Notes under the pieces: generated by a model
The model's input: the letters and a program-made list of their open reading frames with translations, nothing else
What the model was told of the DNA's origin: nothing
Databases searched by the model: none
Translations under genes and position numbers: made by a program
Assembly: GCA_024276015.1 (NCBI GenBank)
Contig: JAJRXZ010000060.1
Span: 1-34,161, forward strand
Length of the DNA: 34,161 bases
Reading direction: 5' to 3'
From: Spirochaetota bacterium
Lineage (GTDB): Bacteria > Spirochaetota > UBA4802 > UBA5550
Shown here: piece by piece, positions 15,998 through 23,522 of the stretch
How the letters are laid out: every line of letters starts with the position of its first letter
How positions within the stretch are numbered: the first letter of the stretch is position 1

Positions 15998-17176
15998 ATG
16001 GATAAGAAGAAACTGGAATTATTGTACGGAAAGGCAGATGAATTCGGCGCAATTGCCCGAAAGGTCAATGAGTCTTCTAAAAGAAGAAAAGAACACTCCA
16101 TGGAAATTTTGAAGATCATTGATCTGTCTCTGAATATAGGCGAAGAGTTGAACCGAAAGCTCCAAAAAGTTGCGGATGCAAATTTAATCCAACGGAATCA
16201 GGACAATATTGTATCCAGCACATGCAGAGTCTTAAAAACAAATATGGAAAAACAGACTGAACTGATCAATGAGCTCAAAAGTTACGAAGTTGCCGCCCCG
16301 GAGATCGTCAATGAAATTCAGGCGAAGGTGGATGATCTTAAAAGCGCCATTGACGAAGCAATGGAAAATATCCGAGAAATTATTGAGTATGATAATGTAA
16401 TAATTCTTAATGACAGCCTTATCATAATGAGAAAAAAGTATCAGCAGGATTCTATCAATACGCTGAAAAGATTGGCTAATATCAGTCTGGAAGATTCGGA
16501 AAAAGCGATCGGCGGATCTTCGTCAAATCTGGACCGCGGGCTTAAAATGGTCCGGAAATTTAAGGAAGTTGAGAAACTTATTGAGAAAAACAGAAGGGAT
16601 GATCTGAAAGAACTTGCCGAAGAAGCAAAGAAAGGATGGACTATAGCAGCAGAGGTTAACAAAAGTTCACTGTCACAACTGGAATTTGCAGAAAAAGTAA
16701 AGGAGTATACCAACCGGTTTCATGAAGATTCCAAATTGATTGAACAGATGGTTGTGGATAAACATAAGATATTTGAACAGAATCTGCAGATCATTACGGT
16801 TCTAACGGTAATACTGTCAATCAAGTTTAAAAAGTATCTGGATGTTGGAAATATTATTGCTAAGATCGAGTATAATGAAAAGATACGGAACACTCTGAAT
16901 AATCTTACAATTTTTGCGGATATTGCATGCAAAGATATTAATGATGTAACCAGATTAAATTATGATATGACGGACAGCAGCCACATGAACAATGAAATTG
17001 AACATGAAGCCGTTTTATTAACAAAAAAGGAACTGGAATATTTTGACAGGATCAGAGAAGAGGTGGAAAAGATGACTGAAGCCACGGCTTATCCTATTGA
17101 GGGTTCTGCCAAAAATATAGAGAATGGCCGGTTTCTTGAAGATACTTTGAAAGAGATCGTTGAAGAAATGAAATAG
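15998..17176 (+). CDS. Uncharacterised helical/coiled-coil protein, last gene of the chemotaxis operon
   Basis: I do not recognise the family. The 392-residue protein is soluble (no signal peptide or full-length membrane helix) and almost wholly helical, with heptad-like Leu/Ile spacing and few glycines or prolines, as expected for long coiled coils. One segment, KKGWTIAAEVNKSS (about 208-221), loosely resembles the hairpin tip of chemoreceptor signalling domains (G-F-A-V-V-A-x-E-V), though one residue shorter. AGAGGAG upstream fixes the start at the ATG, not the in-frame GTG nine bases earlier. Its position 24 bases after cheB points to a role in the array: a cytoplasmic receptor-like protein, a ParA partner or a scaffold are possibilities, none proven. 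Confidence 0.75.
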   Translation: MDKKKLELLYGKADEFGAIARKVNESSKRRKEHSMEILKIIDLSLNIGEELNRKLQKVADANLIQRNQDNIVSSTCRVLKTNMEKQTELINELKSYEVAAPEIVNEIQAKVDDLKSAIDEAMENIREIIEYDNVIILNDSLIIMRKKYQQDSINTLKRLANISLEDSEKAIGGSSSNLDRGLKMVRKFKEVEKLIEKNRRDDLKELAEEAKKGWTIAAEVNKSSLSQLEFAEKVKEYTNRFHEDSKLIEQMVVDKHKIFEQNLQIITVLTVILSIKFKKYLDVGNIIAKIEYNEKIRNTLNNLTIFADIACKDINDVTRLNYDMTDSSHMNNEIEHEAVLLTKKELEYFDRIREEVEKMTEATAYPIEGSAKNIENGRFLEDTLKEIVEEMK

Positions 17177-17181
17177 AGGAA

Positions 17182-19467
17182 TTATTTTACTGAAGGATTA
17201 ATGACTGTATTATATTTCAGCTTTATTTTTTCAAAATTGACAAATTTATTGATAACAGATTTGCCGTAATAAAATTCAGAGAGCGGAGTTGTGGAGTAGG
17301 AAAAATTCATAAAAATTTTTGAGTCTCTATGATAAATACCTGACAAAGATGTCACAAGTGCAGGTCTCATATCTTTATCTGTTTTCCCGTTTTTAACGGT
17401 TGATATGCCGCCGTTAAAAGGAGTGTCTTTGATCTTATATATAAATTGATTTAACAAAGATGTTTCAGATAAAGGTATCTCATAATGTCCCTTGTGAATA
17501 GTCCCCCATTTCCATTTGTCCATTATAGGCCCGTACTTTCTGTTTAAGGCCCGCATCGATTTTATAAAAGCCCTGTCGAATGTGATCTCAAGAGTCTCGG
17601 TATTTTCAGAATTTTTGTTGTCAAAGATCGGAGAATCGCCTCTTTTCACTAATTCGTAAAATTTTTCTAATAATAGCGTATAATTATCTTTGATGATCTG
17701 TTTTATGTACTTACTACCGGATCCATTTCCCACTTCATCTAAATATGTTTCAAATATAAAATTCTTGAGGATCATATTAAAAAGAGACGGCGCAACTTTG
17801 CCAGCATCCATTTTCTGGTTCCATTGATTAAAATAGATCCTTGTTAACCGTGCAGAAGTAATAGGGTTGCTTGCCAGAATTGTGAGAAAAACAGGCTTGA
17901 AATTTTCGGCATGTATTGAATAGTTATCTTCTAAAAGTGATATTAATTTTTTTTCATTAAAATCGATATTTTCTTCGAGAAATTTCTTTAGTCTGTTTGA
18001 TCTTAAATTGTCGGGCAGATAATTTTTTCTGATAATTTGGGGAGAGTTATAAAAAAATGAACTGCCGGCAATGTTATTGGATTTTGTTGTGTAACTGAAA
18101 TTGGAAAGATCTAAAAGCCCCTTCCACCCGAATCTTGCTGCAGGTTTAAAAATATTTTTAGTATGGCTTCTCAGCGGAAATTTTCCGGAATAGATATTTA
18201 CGGATTTTTCTTCGGAAGAGAACATGTATATTCTGGGGAAAGAGTTTATGTTCTTAACTTTTTCTTCAGCAGCCATGATACTGTCGGAGAAGGGGATATC
18301 AAAGAGAGATCTTATATAATTTTCGTCGGGCAGCATTGTTTTTAACACTATCACAGGGCCTGTATGCTTTTTATCTTCTGATATGTAATTGAGAATGGGG
18401 CCGTTTTCAGCGGCGCGCATAGTTTTTTTATTCTTGCTGCTGTCTTTCCCTGTTTCAGTAATTTCTGTAGAAGCGATTTTTATCCATCCCTTTGCGGTCT
18501 TATGCCAGGATATATTGTTCTCTGTCTTGACTTCCTCTTCTAAAAAATCCTGAGTATCTAAATTGAGACTGAAACCGAAAAATGTTATTGAACCGTTGTC
18601 TCCGGAAAAGATAAACGGAAGCCCCGACAGAGTGATCCCTTTAATTTTGAAGTTTTTATAAACTATATGCACAGGGTAATAGCAGGGGTAAATATTGAGA
18701 CTGCTGTCATAACTGAACCCCGTTAATGATTTTCCTTTCTTTGTGTTTAGAGGAGAGATATAAATTGAAAAACCTTTATTGTAAAGGCCTAAAAATTTAT
18801 TTAAAGTTCCCTTTATTTTGTTTATCAGCTGAATGTTATTAAGATCTTTTTTTTCATAATAATATATTAATTCATCCGGAATGATCTTTTTTATTAAGCG
18901 GCCCTTCCATTGTACGGGAAACTGAAAAATATTTTCTTTATTATTAAGAAAAGCGTCCGCCCATTCTCTGAGAAGAAGAATTGAAATAATATCTGTTATG
19001 TTCCATCGGGTTTTCTCGTTTCTGCCGTGAGGATTTTCCTTTTTTGCATAATTGATGCCGTCAACATATGAAGTTAAATAGTCCCGATATGGCTTTTCCA
19101 GTTTTTCACTGATTTTTTCGGCAGCTCTGCGGATGCCGGACACATCAATTATCCTGTCAAGAGTTTCGCCCTCTTTTCCTGCAATTTCGCCCATCTTTGA
19201 ATCGGCAATGGCTCTGTAATACTGAAGAAGCTTAATTCTGTCAGCAGCATGAATGTATCCAAGAGCATAATAGACATCCTTTAATGAATCGGCTTTTATA
19301 AGGGGGATACCATAAATATCCCTTGTTATTTGAACCTTTGATCTAACGGGAGCGGATATAATTTTATTATAAGTGATCTTTTGGGAGTAATAGTAGATAC
19401 TTACGCCAATAAGGAGAAGCATTATTGTACCGATAATTATTGATAAAAAGATCAGCAATTTCTTCAT
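17182..19467 (-). CDS. Penicillin acylase-family (S45 Ntn-hydrolase) homologue, catalytic motifs degenerate
   Basis: A 761-residue protein with an N-terminal membrane anchor (about 4-28) that would place the rest outside the cytoplasm. The N-terminal part matches S45 acylases (QITRDIYGIPLIKADSLKDVYYALGYIHAADRIKLLQYYR), and the C-terminal part keeps the order of family segments (WKWGTIHKGHYEIPLS, FNGGISTV, STTPLSEFYYG). Yet the autocleavage/nucleophile site, normally G-S-N-N-W, reads KGFSIYIS, the following DPHL reads YDSSL, and the GHN motif reads GDN. So processing and hydrolase activity may be lost or altered. The start chosen is the ATG at 19467 with GAGG upstream. It ends 5 bases from the convergent chemotaxis operon. 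Substrate is unknown. Confidence 0.75.
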   Translation of the reverse strand: MKKLLIFLSIIIGTIMLLLIGVSIYYYSQKITYNKIISAPVRSKVQITRDIYGIPLIKADSLKDVYYALGYIHAADRIKLLQYYRAIADSKMGEIAGKEGETLDRIIDVSGIRRAAEKISEKLEKPYRDYLTSYVDGINYAKKENPHGRNEKTRWNITDIISILLLREWADAFLNNKENIFQFPVQWKGRLIKKIIPDELIYYYEKKDLNNIQLINKIKGTLNKFLGLYNKGFSIYISPLNTKKGKSLTGFSYDSSLNIYPCYYPVHIVYKNFKIKGITLSGLPFIFSGDNGSITFFGFSLNLDTQDFLEEEVKTENNISWHKTAKGWIKIASTEITETGKDSSKNKKTMRAAENGPILNYISEDKKHTGPVIVLKTMLPDENYIRSLFDIPFSDSIMAAEEKVKNINSFPRIYMFSSEEKSVNIYSGKFPLRSHTKNIFKPAARFGWKGLLDLSNFSYTTKSNNIAGSSFFYNSPQIIRKNYLPDNLRSNRLKKFLEENIDFNEKKLISLLEDNYSIHAENFKPVFLTILASNPITSARLTRIYFNQWNQKMDAGKVAPSLFNMILKNFIFETYLDEVGNGSGSKYIKQIIKDNYTLLLEKFYELVKRGDSPIFDNKNSENTETLEITFDRAFIKSMRALNRKYGPIMDKWKWGTIHKGHYEIPLSETSLLNQFIYKIKDTPFNGGISTVKNGKTDKDMRPALVTSLSGIYHRDSKIFMNFSYSTTPLSEFYYGKSVINKFVNFEKIKLKYNTVINPSVK

Positions 19468-19492
19468 CAATAGTGAAACCTCTTGGAATTCA

Positions 19493-19598
19493 GGTTATAC
19501 CGATCATCATTGAAGATTTCCATATTAAATGGATAGGTATATGATCTGATCGGGATTTTGTCCTTTGTCAAGGGACAAAATCGATATTTTTTGATATA
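19493..19598 (+). repeat. Dispersed two-hairpin repeat, copy A
   Basis: About 106 bases that match 26318-26422 at roughly 85% identity, including an exact CAAGGGACAAAATCGAT block. Two stem-loops are encoded: an outer ATACCGATC / GGTAT-type pair (weakened here by one change) and GATTTTGTCC (19554-19563) paired exactly with 19573-19582, followed by a T run. It lies between dapL and the acylase gene, both on the minus strand; its T run faces the plus strand, opposite to its neighbours, so it is not simply their terminator. Confidence 0.75.
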
Positions 19599-19651
19599 GT
19601 TCTTAATTTTACTTTAATCTAAATTGCATATCAAAGCAAGTATTTATTGAA

Positions 19652-20884
19652 TTAAAATTCAAATTTCATTGAGCTTAACCTGTTTCTTATCTCGTCCAGA
19701 ATCGCGTCTTCATTGTTTGTTTCGTCTGTTTCAAATGTTGCTGAAAAACGGATGTAATTGCCCACATCGTCCCATGGGACAGTGGAAATAAGTTTTTCTC
19801 TGATCAGGTACTGTGAAAAATTTTCGCCGCTGTTAAATCTTATTCCGTTTTTTATACCTTTTGGTATTTCCACATAAAGATAAAAGGTTCCATCCGGAAT
19901 TTTGACGTCAAAACCGGTATCCTTTAAAATATGAACAAGCTTTTCTATACGGCGTTTATATTTTTCTTTTATCTTTTCAGTAATATCAGGATTATTCAAT
20001 GCGGTAATTCCGGCCTTTTGTATAGCAATGAACTGCCCCGAATCGTAATTATCTTTAACGCTGGAAAAGGCCTTTACTATCAGTTCGTTTCCGGCAACAA
20101 ATGCCAGACGCCATCCTGTCATGTTAAAAGCTTTTGAAAGAGAATGAATTTCAACTCCCACATCCTTTGCGCCCGGGATTGACAGGAATGACAGAGGCCT
20201 GGAATTATAAGTAAGAGCCGCATAAGCGGCATCCTGTATAATAATGATACTGTTTTTATTTGCAAATTCAATGATCTCTTTATAGAAATCTTCGGTTGCG
20301 TTTGCCCCTGTGGGGTTGTTGGGGTAATTGATCAGAAGCATCTTTGCTCTTCTTAATATCTCTTCAGGGATATCATTAAGATCCGGCAGAAAATTATTCT
20401 CTTTTTTCAGCGGAATATTATATACTTCCCCGCCGTACCACCGCGAATGAGTTCCCAGTACCGGGTATCCGGGAACTGTCATAAGAGTTACGTCGCCGGA
20501 ATTTATAAAGGCTGAAGGAAGCATAGAGAGCGCAGATTTTGAGCCGATTGAATGAATAACTTCTTTCTCAGGATCAATCCCTTCAACTCCGAACACATTT
20601 TTTAAGTAATTTGCAGCAGCTTTTTTAAATTCCTCGATTCCGTTGTCGGCATAGCCTCTGTTCTCATGTTTTTCAGATTCCTTTTGAAGCGTTTTTATTA
20701 CCGGATCAAATGCCTTCTCATCAGGTTCGCCAACACCAAGGTCAATCAGCGTAATTTCGGGGTTCTCCTCGATCGCCGCTCTCTTAGCTCTTTTAATTTT
20801 TTCAAATTTATATATTTTTTCATCTTTGCCGAATCCGCTGCCGCCGATCCTGTGGGCAAAGAGATTTTGAATATACGATCCCAT
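19652..20884 (-). CDS. dapL: LL-diaminopimelate aminotransferase
   Basis: A PLP-dependent class I/II aminotransferase that converts tetrahydrodipicolinate directly to LL-diaminopimelate, using glutamate as amino donor, in lysine and peptidoglycan precursor synthesis. Of 410 residues, the DapL-like start (HRIGGSGFGKDEKIYKFEKI), GVGEPD (~51-56), NYPNNPTGA (186-194), SLSKAFNMTGWR with PLP-lysine 251, and C-terminal Arg in YIRFSAT are seen. Length and N-terminus favour DapL over aspartate aminotransferases, though related MalY/AspC-like enzymes cannot be fully excluded. AGGAG precedes the ATG, which overlaps the stop of the upstream lipoprotein gene by one base (TAATG), so the two are translationally coupled. 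Confidence 0.85.
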   Translation of the reverse strand: MGSYIQNLFAHRIGGSGFGKDEKIYKFEKIKRAKRAAIEENPEITLIDLGVGEPDEKAFDPVIKTLQKESEKHENRGYADNGIEEFKKAAANYLKNVFGVEGIDPEKEVIHSIGSKSALSMLPSAFINSGDVTLMTVPGYPVLGTHSRWYGGEVYNIPLKKENNFLPDLNDIPEEILRRAKMLLINYPNNPTGANATEDFYKEIIEFANKNSIIIIQDAAYAALTYNSRPLSFLSIPGAKDVGVEIHSLSKAFNMTGWRLAFVAGNELIVKAFSSVKDNYDSGQFIAIQKAGITALNNPDITEKIKEKYKRRIEKLVHILKDTGFDVKIPDGTFYLYVEIPKGIKNGIRFNSGENFSQYLIREKLISTVPWDDVGNYIRFSATFETDETNNEDAILDEIRNRLSSMKFEF

Positions 20885-21327
20885 TATTTTTGGTCTCCTT
20901 TAATTATATCTACATCTGCTTTAATAATATCTATTTTGGTATAGTATTTATCTAAAATAGTAAAAAATCTCCCGAAAATTCCTTTTACATTGATCCTGGA
21001 TTTACCTTTTTCCAGTTTGGAAATTGTTCTTAAACTTTTGGTATATATATAACATTCAACTATCCCTTTTGGGGTCTTTACGTCTGCAACTATACAGAAA
21101 TCGTAATCAATATTAGCTGATACTATTATATCCTTAACAGTAATATTTTTTAATTCGATATATTTTTGTTCAAGTTTTTTCCTTATCAGGAATTTGCGCG
21201 CGGGATTCTCCGAACCATCAATTCTGCTTTTTTCTTTAACAGCCTGATCGATTGTAATTGTTTCTTTAAAAAAAGTGCATGACAAAGAGATAAAGATTAT
21301 CAGCATCACAGGAAGTGACTTTTTCAT
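20884..21327 (-). CDS. Small predicted lipoprotein of unknown function
   Basis: 147 residues with a signal peptide and lipobox SLSC (Cys ~17), then a soluble mixed alpha/beta domain with no motif I recognise. A repeated strand pattern (IIVSANIDYDFCIVADVKTPKGIVECYIYTK broken at several positions, about 66-98) suggests a small beta-sheet domain. Its stop codon overlaps the dapL start by one base, and a plausible promoter lies 35-65 bases upstream, so it is the first gene of a two-gene unit. A functional link with DapL is not evident; co-transcription may only reflect shared expression. The AAGGAG site before the ATG is strong. Confidence 0.7.
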   Translation of the reverse strand: MKKSLPVMLIIFISLSCTFFKETITIDQAVKEKSRIDGSENPARKFLIRKKLEQKYIELKNITVKDIIVSANIDYDFCIVADVKTPKGIVECYIYTKSLRTISKLEKGKSRINVKGIFGRFFTILDKYYTKIDIIKADVDIIKGDQK

Positions 21328-21363
21328 TGTAAATACTCCTTAAAAAAATTGAAAGAATTATAA

Positions 21364-21392
21364 ATAATTTAAGAAGACTATTTTTTTGTCAA
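21364..21392 (-). promoter_or_regulatory. Candidate sigma-70 promoter of the lipoprotein-dapL unit
   Basis: On the minus strand TTGACA (21392-21387), 17-base spacer, AATTAT (21369-21364), 37 bases before the ATG of the lipoprotein gene. The -35 box is perfect; the -10 matches four of six consensus bases. Confidence 0.5.
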
Positions 21393-21436
21393 ACAATCTT
21401 TGTTTTGGAAGCGAATTAAAAATAATTCATATTTAT

Positions 21437-21484
21437 CAGAGGATTTACTGTCTGGAAAGAGAAAGGATGTTTCCGTCAGCTCTC
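21437..21484 (-). repeat. Fragment of the fold-back element (left arm)
   Basis: 48 bases that match the reverse complement of 9426-9473 at 44 positions, with no gap. Similarity stops abruptly on both sides, so this is either a remnant or one arm of a decayed copy. It lies in the 331-base divergent spacer between the lipoprotein and bactofilin genes. Confidence 0.65.
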
Positions 21485-21506
21485 TCGGGCATAAATTATT
21501 CCGATC

Positions 21507-21523
21507 GTAAAAAAATAGTACTT
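21507..21523 (+). repeat. 17-base exact repeat, copy 2
   Basis: GTAAAAAAATAGTACTT, identical to 8940-8956, 23 bases beyond the fold-back fragment. Confidence 0.5.
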
Positions 21524-21573
21524 GAAATAGAAAATAATTTTAATATTGTGCGATACTGAAAGGCAATTTCTTA

Positions 21574-21601
21574 TTGATTTAATTAAACTTTGAAATAAAT
21601 T
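21574..21601 (+). promoter_or_regulatory. Candidate promoter of the bactofilin-metG cluster
   Basis: TTGATT (21574-21579), 16-base spacer, TAAATT (21596-21601), about 58 bases before the bactofilin ATG. It is a moderate match in AT-rich sequence, placed where an operon promoter is required. Confidence 0.35.
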
Positions 21602-21658
21602 AACACCGTAATATATTACTCTAAGTATTCAATATATTTTCAGGGACAAAAAAGAGAT

Positions 21659-22027
21659 ATGGCAAGACCTAATAAGAATGTTGAGGATAATATTGTAAAC
21701 AGTATTATCGGCGAAGGTTCTGAGTTCACAGGTGAATTTAAGATCAATGGGCTTTTAAGAATAGACGGGAAATTCAGAGGCACAATAGAAACAGACGGCA
21801 AAGTACTTATCGGCCAGTCCGGTATGGCCGTAACCGATATTAAGGCCCGCCTTGTTGTTGTGGGCGGTTTTGTAAAGGGCAATATTTTTGCAACAGAACG
21901 GGTTATCTTTCTTTCATCAGGCGAAATTAACGGGAATATAATAACGCCAAGCATAATAATGGAAGACGGTGTGAAATTTGAAGGCAACTGTACAATTAAT
22001 AAAAGTCAGAATAAGCAACAGATATGA
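21659..22027 (+). CDS. Bactofilin family cytoskeletal protein
   Basis: A 122-residue polymer-forming protein. After a short disordered head (about 1-18) comes the right-handed beta-helix core with the characteristic hexad-like pattern: LLRIDGKFRGTIETDGKVLIG (about 32-52, interrupted), then VVVGGFVKGNIFATERVIFLSSGEINGNI and a C-terminal turn ending GVKFEGNC. Bactofilins form nucleotide-independent filaments at the membrane and recruit cell-wall or polarity factors; in spirochaetes and others they affect cell shape. It heads a five- or six-gene plus-strand run and its end overlaps yaaR by four bases (ATGA), so it is coupled to the downstream replication/translation genes. Confidence 0.9.
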   Translation: MARPNKNVEDNIVNSIIGEGSEFTGEFKINGLLRIDGKFRGTIETDGKVLIGQSGMAVTDIKARLVVVGGFVKGNIFATERVIFLSSGEINGNIITPSIIMEDGVKFEGNCTINKSQNKQQI

Positions 22028-22467
22028 TTGAAATATTCAAAACAGACAGCAGACGAAATGAGAAAACTAAGATCAAGTCAAAAAAGAAGTCTCCTAAAAT
22101 AGGCGGAAATGAGAAGCCCTTTACCGCTCAGCTTCAAAAGACGATTTCTTTTGAATTCAGCGGGTCTCTGGAAGAACTTATTTTCGAACTGAAAGATCAG
22201 GAAAAAAGATTTCTGGATTCGGAATCATTTTATGAATTAAATAAATATAAAGCCATTGTAAAAAAAATTTTGGAGACTGTCCTGCGTGAGAGTTTTGAGA
22301 CAAGAACTCTGAAAAGAACAAAAAGGAATTTTGCCGATTTTACCGTTCAAAAAATAGATTCGAAACTTCTTGAAATAACTTCGGCTATAACAAAAAAGAA
22401 TAAAGCCTTTGATCTTCTGAAGACAATCGATGAAATTAGAGGCCTTATTTTTGATTTATTGTACTGA
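22024..22467 (+). CDS. yaaR: YaaR-like protein (DUF327)
   Basis: A 147-residue helical protein with a basic N-terminus (RRNEKTKIKSKKKSPK), a central segment FSGSLEELIFELKDQEKRFLDSES and a helical C-terminus ending AFDLLKTIDEIRGLIFDLLY. This pattern and length fit DUF327/YaaR, whose gene lies next to holB and yaaT in Bacillus and in spirochaetes. The biochemical function of the family is unknown. The four-base overlap with bactofilin and 13-base gap to holB support one transcript. The family call rests on context as much as sequence, so confidence is moderate. Confidence 0.7.
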   Translation: MIEIFKTDSRRNEKTKIKSKKKSPKIGGNEKPFTAQLQKTISFEFSGSLEELIFELKDQEKRFLDSESFYELNKYKAIVKKILETVLRESFETRTLKRTKRNFADFTVQKIDSKLLEITSAITKKNKAFDLLKTIDEIRGLIFDLLY

Positions 22468-22480
22468 TTTTTTAATACAA

Positions 22481-23509
22481 ATGAATACAGATGGAATAAT
22501 CGGACATACTAAACAGATAGATGGGTTGCGGTTATTACTGGAAAATGGAAAAATACCTCAGACAATGTTGTTTTCGGGGATATCCGGGATTGGTAAAAGG
22601 AAAATAGCTCTGAGAGTGCTTGCCTCATTTTTTTGTAGCAGCAATAATGCTCCCTGTCTGACGTGCAGAACATGCAGGCAGATATCCGGAGGTTCATATC
22701 CTGATCTTCTACAATTGAATCCTGACGAGAAGGGCCATATTCCTGTCGGCAGTCCCGAAAAAAGAGAGGAAGGATCCGTAAGATGGCTTATTGACCGATT
22801 ATCAAAAAAGTCTGTGTCGGAAAAATTCGGAGTTATTGTAAATTGTATTGAGAATGTATCCTTAAGCGGGCAGACAGCTCTTTTAAAAACAATCGAAGAA
22901 CCGCCCCATAATGCAAAGATCATTCTCCTTACTGCAAATAAATCACTTATTTTGCCGACAATAATTTCAAGGTGTACAGAGATATCCTTTTTGCCGTTAT
23001 CGGAAGCCGAAGTTGAGTACATAATAAAGAATATCAATGTTGATCCTGAAGAACCTGAATTGATATCAAAAATTTCCGGAGGGTCAGCGGAACTGGCTCT
23101 GTTTTTATCTGAAAAGGAGAGATTCAATGAGCTTATTGAATTGTGCAGAGATATTTCCGATCATATTAATAATAATTCATATTTAAAACTTGATCTTTCT
23201 TTGCTTCAGAAAAATGCTGGGATAGAGAATGCTGTAACAATGATACTTAATATTTACAGAATAATATTTATTTCAAAGATATACGGGTACGATTTAAAGG
23301 GAGTTCTGAATGAAATTGTTATTGATAATAATGTAAAGTTAAAAAAAGTAATAAAAATATTCCTTGCTGTGAGAAAAGGATTTGCCAATAATTTGAATAT
23401 TAGAAATTCATTAAAAGGTCTTTTATATTCGATAGATAGTATTGACGAAATCGGTCTTCCTTCTCCGGATTTCCGTTTTGTTCGGCAAAAGGAATTGTTA
23501 ATTATTTGA
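22481..23509 (+). CDS. holB: DNA polymerase III subunit delta'
   Basis: Part of the clamp-loader complex that places the sliding clamp on primed DNA. The protein begins MNTDGIIGHTKQIDGL and carries an AAA+ ATPase core: P-loop-like GISGIGKRK (about 29-37), a four-cysteine zinc module (Cys residues in SSNNAPCLTCRTCR, about 53-63, with an upstream FC), and the SRC arginine-finger-type motif IISRCTEI (about 162-169). At 342 residues it has the family's usual length. I preferred the ATG at 22481 over one at 22430, which would overlap yaaR by 38 bases and add a poorly conserved head, though neither has a clear ribosome binding site. Confidence 0.88.
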   Translation: MNTDGIIGHTKQIDGLRLLLENGKIPQTMLFSGISGIGKRKIALRVLASFFCSSNNAPCLTCRTCRQISGGSYPDLLQLNPDEKGHIPVGSPEKREEGSVRWLIDRLSKKSVSEKFGVIVNCIENVSLSGQTALLKTIEEPPHNAKIILLTANKSLILPTIISRCTEISFLPLSEAEVEYIIKNINVDPEEPELISKISGGSAELALFLSEKERFNELIELCRDISDHINNNSYLKLDLSLLQKNAGIENAVTMILNIYRIIFISKIYGYDLKGVLNEIVIDNNVKLKKVIKIFLAVRKGFANNLNIRNSLKGLLYSIDSIDEIGLPSPDFRFVRQKELLII

Positions 23510-23522
23510 GCAGGTTAAATAT

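Noticed and set aside
22558-23127. 189-codon frame antisense to holB
   Set aside because: Shadow of a conserved gene on the other strand, no start signal.
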